DNA of 64,000 nucleotides from Meghimatium bilineatum (GCA_034231615.1 CM067315.1:36929129-36993128); one strand, 5' to 3'. Positions 31,197 to 42,639 are shown, counted from the first letter of the stretch. Notes: generated from the sequence alone by a model not told the origin. Numbers and translations: made by a program.

Positions 31197-31376
31197 ATAG
31201 TGGAATCCCCTTATAACAACTTGGTCCAGACCAACAAAACATGTATGTAATAACAGAAATTTACCATGGTCTGTACAAACAATAAAGAATAAATATAATT
31301 GGGGATTTTAAAATGTGTTGCTATATAGGGAAATTTGTTATAAGAGGATTCTCTATAGAGGAATTCCACTTTACCA
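31197..31376. mobile_element. pogo/Tigger-like MITE
   Basis: About 180 bp; left TATAGTGGAATCCCCTTATA and right inward AGTGGAATTCCTCTATAGAG, then GGATTCTCTTATAACA-like ends. TA-flanked. Shares TTGGTCCAGACC and GTATGTAATAACAGAAATTT with 12310-12445. Confidence 0.7.
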
Positions 31377-31494
31377 ATCCTCATGATTTTTTTCTGCAAT
31401 GACTTCTGGTAGGGAATCAACCATTTTTACCTAACAGTTTGTCTCAAAAATGCAGGATGGTCACAGCAAAGACCTCTCTAAAGTAAAAGACTTC

Positions 31495-32038
31495 CCAGAT
31501 CCTAGCATTGCTCCCTACAGTTACATTTAACCATTCATCTGGGACGTGATCCCTACAGTTAGATTTAACTAGTCATTTTGGACTTGCTCCCTACAGTTAC
31601 ATCTAACCAGTCATCGTCATCTGGGGCGTGATCCCTACAGTTACATTTAACCAGTCATCTTGGACTTGCTCCCTACAGTTACATTTAACCAGTCATCTTG
31701 GACTTTCTCCCTATAGTTACATTTAACCAGTCATCTTGGACTTTCTCCCTAGTTACATTTACTGGTAACCAGTCATCTGGGAATTGAACCCTACAGTTTC
31801 ATTTAACCAGTCATGTTGGACTTTTTCCTTATAGTTACATTTAACCAGTCATCTTGGACTTTCTCCCTATAGTTACATTTAACCAGTCATCTTGGACTTT
31901 CTCCCTAGTTACATTTACTGGTAACCAGTCATCTGGGACTTGAACCCTACAGTTACATTTAACCAGTCATGTTGGATTTTCTCCCTACACTTACATTTAA
32001 CCAGTCATCTTGGACTTTCTTCCTACAGTTACATTTAA
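31495..32038. repeat. 38-bp minisatellite, about 14 copies
   Basis: Unit TCCCTACAGTTACATTTAAC then CAGTCATCTTGGACTTTC with frequent variants (GGGACGTGAT, insertion of TGGTAACC). A two-unit block containing TAGTTACATTTACTGGTAAC is itself repeated at about 31750 and 31908. Confidence 0.9.
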
Positions 32039-32194
32039 ACAAATGGCCAGGTAGCATCAAGTAATAATGTACCATATTGTGAAACACGAAACATTTATAG
32101 TTTTCACATTGTGCTAGCAAGGAGACCAAAATAAACGTTGAATAAAATACGATCTTGGTTAACAGCAAAGGTACAGAAGCACAAACCAACAACA

Positions 32195-33468
32195 TGATTT
32201 TTTCTCATCAAAAAAGTCATCAGTTTTCTCATTAAAAAAAGTCATCAGTTTTCGCATACAAAAAGTCATCACCTTTCACATCAAATAAGTCATCAGCTTT
32301 CTCATCAAAAAATGTACCAGCTTGCTCTTCAAAAAATTTATCAGTTTTCTCATCAAAAAAGTCATCAGCTTTCTCATAAAAAAGTCATCAGTTTTAGCAT
32401 AAAAAGTTATGTTTTAGCATAAAAAAAGACATCCGTTTTCACATTCAAAAAGTCATCACTTCTCATAAAAAAGTCATCACCTTTCTCATCAAACAAGTCA
32501 TCAGTTTTCACATCAAAAAAGTCATCTGATTTCGCATCAAACATGTTATCTCCTTTCTCATCAAAATAGTCATACCCTTTCTCATCAAAAATGTCATCAG
32601 CTTTCTTATCAAAAAAGTCATCATCTTTCGCATCAAATAAGTCGTCAGCTTTCTCATCAAAAATGTCATCAGTTTTCTCATCAAAAAGTCATCAGACTTC
32701 TCATCAAAAGTCATCAGCTTTCTCATAAAAAATGTCATCAGCTTTCTTATCAAAAAAGTCATCACCTTTCGCATCAAATAAGTCATCAGCTTTCTCATCA
32801 AAAATGTCATCAGCGTTCATATAAAAAAGTCATCACCTTTCGCATCAAATGTCATCAGCTTTCTCATCAAAAATGTCATCAGCTTTCTTATCAAAAAAGT
32901 CATCACCTTTCACATTAAATAAGTCATCAGCTTTCTCATTTTAAAAAAGTGATCAGCTTTCACATAAAAAAAGTCATCAGTTTTCACATTAAAAAGTCAT
33001 CTGTTTTCACATCAAAAAAGTTATCTCCTTTCTCATCAAAACAGTCATACCCTTTCTTATCAAAAATGTCCTCAGCTTTCTTATAAAAAAGTCAACATTT
33101 TTCTCATAAAAAGTCATCAGCTTTCTCATAAAAAAGTCATCAGTTTTCTCATTTAAAAAAGTCATCATCTTTCACATCAAAAAAGTCATCAGATTTCTCA
33201 TCCAAAAAGTTATCAGTTTTTGCATACAAAAAGTCATCACCTTTCACATCAAAAAAGTCCTCACCTTTCTCATTAAAAAGTCATCAGTTTCAGCATTTAA
33301 AAAGTCATCAGTTTTAGCATTAAAACAGTCATCCGTTTTCACATAAAATGTCATCACCTTTCTCATCAAACAAGTCATCAGTTTTCGCATCACAAAAGTC
33401 ATCTGTTTTCACATCAAAAAAGTTATCAGCTTTCTCATCAACAAAGTCATCAGCTTTCGCATTAAAAA
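32195..33468. repeat. 24-bp minisatellite, about 53 imperfect copies
   Basis: Unit TCATCAAAAAAGTCATCAGC then TTTC. A-run length varies from 4 to 8, so frames are mixed; the minus-strand stretch 32508-32810 happens to stay open and repeats MTFLMRKL. Composite variants (TTTCGCATC, TTTTAGCAT) point to old, diverged copies compared with the 27-bp array. Confidence 0.92.
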
Positions 33469-33604
33469 AAGGAATTACAAAAATGGACGAATGCCTATTT
33501 CAAATTATTTTATAGGTAAATCCCCTCCCTCAATGAAAACTTATCTACGGCCTTGATGGTTTATTTGGACGTGTGCTGATATGATTATTCGTTATAAACT
33601 ATAC

Positions 33605-33775
33605 TACAGGGAACAGTAGAGCCTGGAAGAAGCAGAGGAAGACTAAGAAAATCATGGACAGGCAGCATCAAGGGCTGGATAGGTCAAGGTATTTTCACAC
33701 TCATCTGCGTCGCTGAAAAAAGAATTCGCTGGAGAATATGTGCTATTTCATCCAATGTGGTACACCTGTGAACAT
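33605..33775 (+). pseudogene. LINE 3' tail
   Basis: Reads GTVEPGRSRGRLRKSWTGSI, KGWIGQG, then AEKRIRWRICAISSNVV. This is the G-R-x-R-G-R-x-R-K-x-W-x-x-x-I-x-x-W block of LINE C-termini. Confidence 0.65.
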
Positions 33776-33789
33776 GGCAGTGTATAGCA

Positions 33790-34136
33790 GTTTTACCCAA
33801 CCTTTTCTTTAAACCTTTCCCCACCCTCAATCTTTCAAAAACTCTGATGCCACCCCCCCCCAGTCCTACATTTTTTATATGTCTATTAAAAAAAATGACT
33901 TATGCCATAAATGAAACCTAATTATAACTTGTTCATGACACAAGACTTGGGTTTTAGGAAGAAAACACTAAAAAATTATTAGAAGAAAAAAAAACAGTTT
34001 AGTAGGCTAAATTTTTAAAATATATAATGGACAACTAAATCTCAAGTACAAAATTATGTTGCTTTTTAAGTGTCCCCCTAAACAATGAAATTCTCCCCCC
34101 CCCCCCGTACACCTGTGGGGCGTGTGCCACAACATT
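33790..34136. mobile_element. possible degenerate hAT-like MITE
   Basis: Begins TATAGCAGTTTTACCCAACC and ends CACAACATTATAG with internal C-runs and AT-rich core, resembling other hAT MITEs here. The right inverted repeat is poor. Confidence 0.35.
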
Positions 34137-34579
34137 ATAGTATGGTGTGATCGCAGGGAGACGAACATGGGGTAAATGGGAACTGTTGCTGACGTTTCGT
34201 GCGAAGACGGTACCTCATCTGTAATGAATAGGCTATTGTAATGTTAAACTTCTGTCATGTTTACGAGGAAATGTCACTTTTAAAAAAAAAAAGGAACAGT
34301 CCAACTCTGATTAAGAACCTCGAATAAATAGGTCAGACTTAGGCCTGTTCAATCAATCGTCTCATTTTATCCACACGGTAACCCTCCCCCCCCCCCCCAC
34401 CACAAAAACCCAACAACCGAGAAATACAGGAATACTCAAAAACGTATACACTGTAAACTAATAACGATGTACACAGGAGACACAATCACGTGACATTTAC
34501 AGTGTATGAATAAATGTCTCCTTAGATGATATTGGTCAATAAGGGACTACAACCTTTTGGTTAAGGTATGTTGACATCA

Positions 34580-34912
34580 TGGACTTAGAATACCATGGCC
34601 TGTCAGAAAAACTAATGTGGAAGTGTTGAAAGAGTCAAATGCGAAACGGACCTTAATAAATAATATAAGAAAAAGACAATCTTCATATTTTTGGCCACTT
34701 CATGAGAGAAGGAGGTTTGGAGAACATAGTCACAACAGGCAAGATTGAAGGCAACATAGACAAATGGCTACAACGTGAAAATATATTAGACAGTTTGACA
34801 ACATGGCACGGCAGGGAAACAACAACGAGATTGATACATAATACTGGAGACAGAGAGATATGGAGAGCCATGGCCGCCTACGCCAGCCGGCATGGCACCT
34901 GATGATGATGTT
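34580..34912 (+). pseudogene. LINE family G 3' region
   Basis: Fragments parallel the copy at 58640-58950: RKRQSSYFWPL, REGGLENIVTTGKIEGNIDK, WLQRENILDSLTTWHGRETT, TRLIHNTGDREIWRAMAAYA and SRHGT before a (TGA)n tail. One frame break near 34695. Confidence 0.85.
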
Positions 34913-35299
34913 GATGTCTTAGCGTAAATAGGCTTCAATTTCTAGCAAGTGTACTTGCTTTACAGAAAACACACACATCGTTAAGCTGTTTGTTGTTTGG
35001 TGAAGGCTCCACTGGTTTCGTGAACTGTTCTTCCACGTGATCTGGTGGTAAAAGCCCATTCGAGCCATTGATTCTGGATTATTTTGATCGTCTGTGTCTC
35101 ACAACATCCGTATCATGAAAATGTTCGGAGATGAACTCCGTGAACACAGCATTCCTTCACATTCATATGTTTATCACTGAACTATCTAGTGATTGCAAAG
35201 ATAGTCTTGAAAAGATAATCCATTCTTCACCAAGATCGATGCCTTCTGGTGTACACATCTGTTCAAGATCAATGCCTTCTGGTGTAAACATCTATTCAA

Positions 35300-35800
35300 C
35301 TTCTTGTTTCATCTTCTGTATCCATTTTCAAGCTCCTGCAGGTCAGCAGGATATAGTCCAGATAAAAGTTGTGCATAATTGACAGCTTAACTGACAAATC
35401 GAACTTCAGCATATACTCTAGGTCAATTTGACACTGTGGGGTGAGACCAGTGTTATAAATATGTTATAAAGTAGGGGAGGGGGAGGAGTAATTCCCTTAA
35501 AAAAGTCATTCGTGTGTTTTCGTGTATCAGATCTTCTTCATGTGATGTTCCTTTTGTGAAAATCTCTACGGGGGGGGGGGGGAGACTTTTTACCCGCATT
35601 TTGGCCTTATTTCTAATGCTAAAAGGCATAGACCTATTCTGATTTGCTGAAGGGCGGGAAATTGAATATCTCAACCCTACAACCTCCTTATCTACGGGCC
35701 TTTATGGGACAACAAACTCCACCTTAAATTCCTCTTAGTTGCTGCTTACGATATGCTTGACAGGTAACAGTTTAGCTCCCCATGCTCCCCTTTCAGACCC
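35300..35800 (-). repeat. GAA-tailed dispersed repeat, interrupted and diverged copy
   Basis: CAAGCTCCTGCAGGTCAGCA and GGATATAGTCCAGA (minus orientation) match the 3' half of the 19790 copy, and CCTCTTAGTTGCTGCTTACG near 35730 matches its middle. Sequence at about 35450-35690, including a 12-bp G run, interrupts it. Confidence 0.5.
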
Positions 35801-36291
35801 GCCAACCAAGGACGATTTCTATTGGAAATTAAGTTTATCTAACTATCACTACGTTCAGATTTTTGTTTAATAGAAACAGATTCTTGAAGAGATTCTTTCT
35901 TTTTAATTATATCAAAGAACATAGGTCAGCTGTAAATGGAAATTTAATTTATTTATTGGATAATCTCCGTGACAGAAGACACATGGCAATCACATAATAC
36001 TGTGAATTAATTAATACTTCTACAGATAATACCTTATGACCACTGATCTATGTATAAATAAATCAAAGTCTTCACGCTCTACCGCATTTAGGATTACCAA
36101 GCGTGTTTGTTCGCTTGAACAAAGCGAGACCAAGTGTGTTGATTTGAACACGTAACACATTTGTTGTATTTGTAAACTGTTATAGAAACTGGGACATAGG
36201 CAAAACAGGGCGAGATATAAGTCAGTGTTATAAAACCAAGACAATCTTGGTGAGACCTGGACACATCTTTGCACTCAATACATACAATTAC

Positions 36292-36672
36292 AATCATCAT
36301 CATCATCAAGTGCCGTCTCCGCAACGAAGGTTGGCTGCAACGTATCTCCAACATCTCCTGTCTCGATCTTGGTGGTGCACTCTGCTAGACTGTAACCTGT
36401 CCATCGTGTAATGTTACTCTCCCACTTGTATCTCTGCCTACCTCTTGCTCGCTTCCCTTTGACTTTACCCTCAAGTAAGGTCTTCAATAGGGTGTCATGT
36501 CTTTTAATGTGTCCAAAGTATTTTATTTGCTTGATCTTTATTTCTCTTAGTAGTTCTTTCTTCATATTAAGTGTCTTTAGCACCTCTTTATTTGTTTTCT
36601 TCTCTTTCCATGATGTTCTCCCTATTCTTCTATATACCCACATCTCAAAGGCATCAATTTTGTCTTCTAATT
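36292..36672 (-). pseudogene. LINE family A 3' region
   Basis: One open frame: MWVYRRIGRTSWKEKKTNKE, VLKTLNMKKELLREIKIKQI, KYFGHIKRHDTLLKTLLEGK, VKGKRARGRQRYKWESNITR, WTGYSLAECTTK, with a shift near the end and a (GAT)n tail. Almost identical to the 3' part of 40857-41790, so both are recent insertions. Confidence 0.9.
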
Positions 36673-36699
36673 ACAATTACAATACATACGTGCCATTAA

Positions 36700-38660
36700 C
36701 ATAAACAAATGTATATTACCGCAATTTTAGTAAGCAATGTATCGCAATTTTAGTAAGCAATGTATCAAGTCAAAATATTTTGAGTTTACATTTTTTTAAA
36801 ACTCAGCTGACACAGGTGGATGTCGTTATATTGTGGAATTGCGTTATTGTTGAAAGTAAATTTTCTCTCAAAAATGGAGCGTTTTAAAACTCACAAATTG
36901 CAATCCCATTTTTTTTTATTCTTGTGAATACTAAATTTATTTTCTTGTGTTAACGAAATTATAATTAGATCTTTTAAATTACGAATTAAGAACTATGGCC
37001 ATAAAAACTGTAAGACTATATTATTACTTTGTATCAAAATTGTTTATTCAATAAATAACAGTATCAAAAATACGTTTAAGAGTAAGGTTAACCGTGTAAA
37101 TACAAATAATACTAAAATTTAGATAATTTCATGACAAAAAAGTCGAGTGAAGCACTTTCTAAGCAGCTCTCCTATACCCCCGTAATCCTCTTTCGAGGCG
37201 GTATGACATAGCAGGCGCCGACTTTCGAAAGCCACTCGGACGCTGAGTATAGCTCACCACTCAGCTGAGCACGTTTATGCTGTTAACATTCCGTACGACC
37301 GAAAACTTCACCCCGGTGACTTCGTCCTGTCTTAACATGTCATATGGGGAGGAACCAGCCTAGATCCCAAGCGGTACTGTGACGAGCGAGCTGACTCGAC
37401 ACTGGCTGAACCTTGACCCCGCGGTGGAGTCTAAGACATGTGAACGGACAACTGACACTAGTTCCCATACAAAGTCAAGAGCCAACTTTTGTAAAGTTCC
37501 GCGGGGAACTTGAACCTTATACGGACATTATCCCTTAACATCCAAAAGTTTATGTGCCACACTTTTGTTCACCATGTCAACAGTTCGGACAGAATGTCGT
37601 GCATATTGCTTTCAAAAAAACGTTTTTATAAATAGTAGAACTGGAAAAGTTACATAAAATCACTCAAAATAAATGAGAGTTGTTTATTTAAATGATATTA
37701 CCACATGATCAGATCAAAATATTTGTGTTCTTATGATTTATTAATATATTTGCACATATTAATACATTTCACATGTATTACATCCCCTTATCTGAGAGTA
37801 TCGGATTGGTTATGACCCTTAATGAATAATGGAAATGTCCACTATCTATAACCCTGCTATCCTAGACAGAGCCTCAAAATGTATTTCAAAAAATTATTTT
37901 TCCATACAGAGCCTCAGTTTTTATCCCATTTTTGCATTGCAATCCCATTTTTATGTTCTTAAAACTTCAAGTTGCAAAAAGAGTCATGTTTTTATGTTGT
38001 GAGTTTAATAAAGAGTCATGTTTTAATGTTGTGAGTTTAATTCAAGTACAATTAGTTTTCGTAAAAACAAAACACATGACATTTGTTTGGACAATCATTC
38101 AATCATGACTATTACATTTTTGTTTGTAAATGTTTTGTAAGGTGTATTTTGCTAGGTCATATCGACTTACTGTACCGTGTCTCTCGTCAAATACAGTCAT
38201 GTGAACTCATTCTTCTAAATGACTTTACTTGACGTTGATTTGTCATTGGCTGTCGACACAATGTATACAAAAGTGACCAATGAAAATCACTGTAATGATT
38301 AAATAATGTGACTTCAGATGGATTATTTTCAAATAGTCCACATAACTAATTGAGAGACACGATTATACAGTATAGTAAACAATGTGTAATGGAGAAATTT
38401 TGATACCACACCGGTATTTCTATTTGTTCTGTGTCGTTCAGCAGACAGGGGTTACATGCGATCTGTTGCATTCTTTATCTTTATAATAACTAATGAAACC
38501 AGTATTCTGGTTTTCACACTTTTCTTTTATTAATATATGATATGCAAGTTGTTTGGGAAAATTAGCAGTATAGTGCCCTGAATGATTGATGCACAAAATA
38601 ACCATCTTTTAATACGTATTGTGTTTCGGCAAGTGCCACAACTCGTTCCGTCAAAAGCAC
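36700..38660. other. intergenic sequence with GC-rich core, unassigned
   Basis: AT-rich flanks enclose a 420-bp GC/CpG-richer block at 37140-37560. TTGCAATCCCATTTTT occurs at about 36898 and 37937, roughly 1 kb apart, hinting that the block belongs to one element. Small tandem duplications: a 23-bp unit near 36720-36765 and a 32-bp unit near 37980-38043. No reading frame is convincing. Confidence 0.4.
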
Positions 38661-38714
38661 TAGACAACACAAATTGTTTTTAAAAAGTCACACACCATTA
38701 GTTTTTTTAAAAGT

Positions 38715-39058
38715 CTCGAGAGGGGAACAAATAATAGCAATACTGTTTGCCTTCCATGTATATTTTAAGAAGAGACTAAGGAGGTTATATGGTGGAGTTG
38801 ACTGCCCCATCCTATATAAGATCAAAATGATCCAGTGCCATTATAAAGTCGAATGTTTTAGGTCAAAAGCGAAGATCTCGCATCAATGTTGTGAACCATG
38901 ACTTCTTCTTCTTCTTCTTTCTTTCACTTGAAACATGTCTATATCTGTAATTCTGTCTCCTTAATAAAACTCACTGTCTTTTGTAGGTGAACCATGACAA
39001 AACGCATTACGAACTACATCTTGCTACTGTGCAGGAGTTTGAGAACAAACACGTAAAC
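38715..39058 (+). repeat. GAA-tailed dispersed repeat, copy with nested insertion
   Basis: AACAAATAATAGCAATACTG, GACTAAGGAGGTTATATGGT, then after an 84-bp interruption AACGCATTACGAACTACATC and GCAGGAGTTTGAGAACAAAC. Diverged about 20 percent from the 19790 copy. Confidence 0.75.
38903..38986 (-). mobile_element. 84-bp LINE family J 3' end inserted in the GAA-tailed repeat
   Basis: Flanked by a perfect 12-bp duplication GTGAACCATGAC (38891-38902 and 38987-38998). Minus strand ends in (GAA)n. The sequence (ACTTGAAACATGTCTATATC, TGTAATTCTGTCTCCTTAAT, AAAACTCACTGTC) matches 57968-58018, the 3' end of LINE J. An extremely short 5'-truncated retrotransposition. Confidence 0.85.
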
Positions 39059-39089
39059 TCAATTATCCAGAGTGAGAACTAAGATGGAA

Positions 39090-39480
39090 AACATCTATGC
39101 CTTGTTGACCAGATCTCAATGTCCTTTTTGTCTCTTGTTACCAGGGTTGATCACATCGTCCGTAATCTCTCTCCCTTAATATCCACTTGTGCTTCACTTC
39201 TTTCTCTCCCACTTTCATCATCCCTTGCCTCCCATTTCGTCATATGTGTGTTTCTATTCATTGTTAATCAGCTATCGTTTGTCCTGATGATGGTTTATTA
39301 TTCAAAACGTCGTATGTCTTTGCGTCTATTCGTTAGTATGTCGTGTGTATACATATTAATAACATTTGTATCTAAATCCGTTTTTCCTTATATTGCACTG
39401 TGTTGCCCCAGCCCTCGCATTTCCAATCGATGTGTTGTTCCCGGCACTAGAGATTAATTCCTATAGACCAGAAAACAGTT
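39090..39480. pseudogene. LINE E scrap and possible Penelope-like 3' region
   Basis: CTATGCCTTGTTGACCAGAT matches the LINE E copy at 63330. Downstream TCCTGATGATGGTTTATTAT then TCAAAACGTCGTATG resembles the GAAACGTCG 3' region of Penelope-like elements. Weak. Confidence 0.35.
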
Positions 39481-39616
39481 TGTCATCTTTCCTCAAGGAT
39501 TACTACTATCGTATATCTTATGCATCGCATAATTCTTTTCTCCTTTTTCCTCGTTTTCCAGAAGGTCAGATGCTGATATGGATTTCATCAAAGAAATGAA
39601 CTGTTCAAAGAACAGC

Positions 39617-39786
39617 TCCAGTGCAGCAGTTAGACAATGCAGCAGTTATACAGTGCAATAGTTAGACAGTGCAATAGTTAGACAGTGCAATAGTTAGACA
39701 GTGCAGCAGTTAGACAGTGCAATAGTTAGACAGTGCAGCAGTTAGACAGTGCAATAGTTAGACATTGCAGCAGTTAGACAGTGTAG
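39617..39786. repeat. 16-bp tandem repeat, about 10 copies
   Basis: Alternating CAGTGCAATAGTTAGA and CAGTGCAGCAGTTAGA units. Confidence 0.9.
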
Positions 39787-39904
39787 TAGAGCTTTCCGCC
39801 AGAGCTGTTTCAGATATCCATCGTTTCCCCTTTGTGCTGTGATATAGTGGGCAGTTTTGTAAAATAATATCATCATTCAAAAACAGATTTTTATGTCACA
39901 GATA

Positions 39905-40008
39905 TGGAAGAATCTGCGTCATAGTTACATTTTTTTTGTTGGTGTAATTATTCCCCTCACTTCAAATATATACCCCCAAACGTGGACCTAATTACATTTT
40001 GAGAACCA
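39905..40008. mobile_element. possible hAT-like MITE end
   Basis: Ends TTTGAGAACCACTG, the reverse complement of the hAT end CAGTGGTTCTCAAA. Left end not located. Confidence 0.4.
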
Positions 40009-40029
40009 CTGATCTTTATCTGCTTCTTC

Positions 40030-40280
40030 TTTTTATGCGTTCGTCCTTAAACTCCTGTATGTTATCAGGACGTAATCCTGAGAATGGAATGCGGTGTGTC
40101 ATGATTTACATCGTGGCTGCGATATCTGCGCCTTTCAATCTGACACACCCAACTTCAGCATGACTTCTGGATAACATGATCCTCTATTGAATAGGAGAGC
40201 CAACTCAACTCCCCTCCCCCCAAAAAAACACCTTCTTAGTCACATTTTACGCTGTGCATGGTAGGCAACTATAACAGTAC
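40030..40280 (-). repeat. GAA-tailed dispersed repeat, minus copy
   Basis: TTCGTCCTTAAACTCCTGTA, GGCTGCGATATCTGCGCCTT and CTTCTTAGTCACATTTTACG are the reverse of the 19790 copy; starts with TTCTTCT, the inverted (GAA)n tail. Confidence 0.7.
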
Positions 40281-40850
40281 CACTAACTTTGCTTGATTTT
40301 ACACACCACATTGGCACCACTGATCTAAACCACATAGCACAGTCCACACCACGCATTGTTTGTGTTTTGGTTTTTCTTACTATTCCTAATGTTGACATTT
40401 TAAGAGCAATCTTACTTTCGTGAACTGTGTTCATGAGATAGAAATAGGGCTCTGTTTACTGGAAGAAAACTTGACTAATGTGTCTTAGATAGTCACACTG
40501 ACTAAACATAATGCTTCATTAATAAAACATAATTTAGTCACAGTAAACAGAGAACTTGCCACTTTATAGAAGGTGGTTTTCACTTTATAGAAGGTGGTTT
40601 TACGTTTGCAATGAAGGGGAGATAATATGAACAGTTGTTAACAGATTTGTTTTAATTAATTATTGTGTCAAAACAAAGTTGAGAAATCTATTCCTGATCT
40701 ACTTTCACTTTAAACTTGCATTTACCAATTAGTGTGTTCTTTTTTTAATTGTATGTATCTGTCTAAAATATTTTTTTTTTAAATATTATGAAACTCTCAC
40801 ACGTAGGCTGACACACTAAGTGTTTTCTATATACAAAAACGAGAAATTTG
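40281..40850. other. unassigned sequence
   Basis: A 21-bp unit CACTTTATAGAAGGTGGTTTT is duplicated at 40559-40600. Nothing else recognised. Confidence 0.45.
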
Positions 40851-40856
40851 GATGAT

Positions 40857-41790
40857 ATCATCATCATCATCAAGTGCCGTCTCCGCAACGAAGGTTTGCT
40901 GCAACGTATCTCCAACATCTCCTGTCTCTTGTCTTGGTGGTGCACTCTGCTAGACTGTAACCTGTCCATCGTGTAATGTTACTCTCCCACTTGTATCTCT
41001 GCCTACCTCTTGCTCGCTTCCCTTTGACTTTACCCTCAAGTAAGGTCTTCAAAAGGGTGTCATGTCTTTTAATGTGTCCAAAGTATTTTATTTGCCTGAT
41101 CTTTATTTCTCTTAGTAGTTCTTTCTTCATATTAAGTGTTTTTAGCACCTCTTTATTTGTTTTCTTCTCTTTCCATGATGTTCTCCCTATTCTTCTATAT
41201 ACCCACATCTCAAAGGCATCAATTTTGTCTTCTAATTGTTTATTTAGTGTCCATGTTTCTGAGCCATACATTAACATGGAATAGATGTAGCATTTTATAA
41301 TTCTCATTTTTAACTTGTTTGTAATTTGTTTAGATATTAATAATTTCCTCATGTCATTGAAGGTACTTTTAGCCATTCCTATTCTCCTTTTAACTTCTGT
41401 TTCACATCTGCCATCATTTGTGACTATGTGTCCAAGATATTGATAATGTTTTACTTGTTGTAGTTTCTCTCCCTGTATGTTTATATTTACCTCCTGTTCT
41501 TCTGTGTCTTTGCTGATTATCATGGTTTTTGTTTTTTGAATGTTTATATCCAGTCCATATTCATTACTTGATTTATTGACTTGATCTATTAGTCTTTGTA
41601 GTTCATGTTCACTTTCTGCTAAAAGAACAGTGTCATCTGCATATCTAATGTTGTTTATTATTTTCCCATTGATCTTGAGTCCTGGTATTTCTTCTATATT
41701 TTTAAAGATATTCTCTGTGTAGATATTAAATAGGCTTGGTGATAAAATGCAAATGGATGATATCAATAACTTATTATTGATGGGGTCTTT
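40857..41790 (-). pseudogene. LINE family A, reverse transcriptase C-terminal half, nearly intact frame
   Basis: A 298-codon open frame: SLFNIYTENIFKNIEEIPGL, then IRYADDTVLLAESEHELQRL with the catalytic YADD, NIQKTKTMIISKDTEE, YQYLGHIVTNDGRCETEVKR, SETWTLNKQLEDKIDAFEMW and the C-terminus WRYVAANLRCGDGT followed by (GAT)n. This is an RTE/CR1-like ORF2 truncated just upstream of RT motif B (preceding MISSICILSP is the breakpoint). No stops remain, so the insertion is young. About two thirds of the element, including the endonuclease, is missing. Confidence 0.92.
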
Positions 41791-42030
41791 GTTACCTCTA
41801 ATATTTTATGGTAGTGTGTCCTGATATAACCTAATTGGACTTTGTCCGCTGGTTGAAAGGGGCACGCCTCTCCAAAAGAGAGGCAAACTCATTAACTACC
41901 GGATGAGATCCCCATGTTCTATCAATTTAAATAAAAATCATAGGTTACTGTTTCACGGGCTTAATTTCATCACATTACATATGTCCATTAGTGTTACTTT
42001 CATATTCTATACTGTAAACGCCACAAATAT
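41791..42030. other. unassigned sequence
   Basis: Contains the inverted pair GCCTCTCCAAAAGAGAGGC. No known family. Confidence 0.4.
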
Positions 42031-42034
42031 ATCG

Positions 42035-42345
42035 TCGTGCCTATATACATATATATGTGAATAAATATGTATAGGTATATACACTGTTATTGAGAAGAAA
42101 AACAAAATACCGGAACAAAATAATCAACACCAAAAAAATAAAAAAATGGGAAAAAATATCCTACATGAAAGCCAGGATCCCACTATGCGCATATATGTAC
42201 ACGTGTGTATGTTTATATGTATATATATATATGTATGTGGGTATGTTTTGTGTGTGTATGTATGTGTATATGTGTGCCCGTGTGTAAGTATGTATGTATA
42301 TATGCAATGTATATATGCAATGTATGTATGTGTGTGTAAATGCAT
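42035..42345. repeat. (TATG/TGTA)n-rich microsatellite
   Basis: Compound ATGT/ATAT/GTGT repeat; open frames on both strands here are due to the repeat. Confidence 0.85.
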
Positions 42346-42639
42346 TTTTGCTTGGATAGTATGCGTGCAAGGATGAAAAAATAATAAATCTTTATATATT
42401 ATTTTTATCATTACACTCTCATCACAAATTTTCATGAATGTTGTTTAATCCATCTCATAACAAAATGCACACTGCATATTTCAAATGTATTTGGTTTTGT
42501 AAATGTTTTTTGTTGTAAATAAAGATGGAAAAAAAAAGTTACTCATACTGTAATTACTGTTACTCATTGGAGCACCTGCCAGCTGATGTTAAAATGGCGC
42601 CTAGATACTTGACTTAATCCCCATAATTTAATGTTGAAT

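Noticed and set aside
32508-32810. 100-codon minus frame repeating MTFLMRKL
   Set aside because: Part of the 24-bp minisatellite; frame lost on both sides because A-run lengths vary.
35131-35382. 83-codon plus frame with SMPSGVHICSRSMPSGVNIY
   Set aside because: Contains a short duplicated segment and part of the GAA-tailed repeat in antisense; no gene support.
42090-42435. Open frames rich in Tyr, Val, His and Thr on both strands
   Set aside because: Caused by a TATG/TGTA microsatellite.
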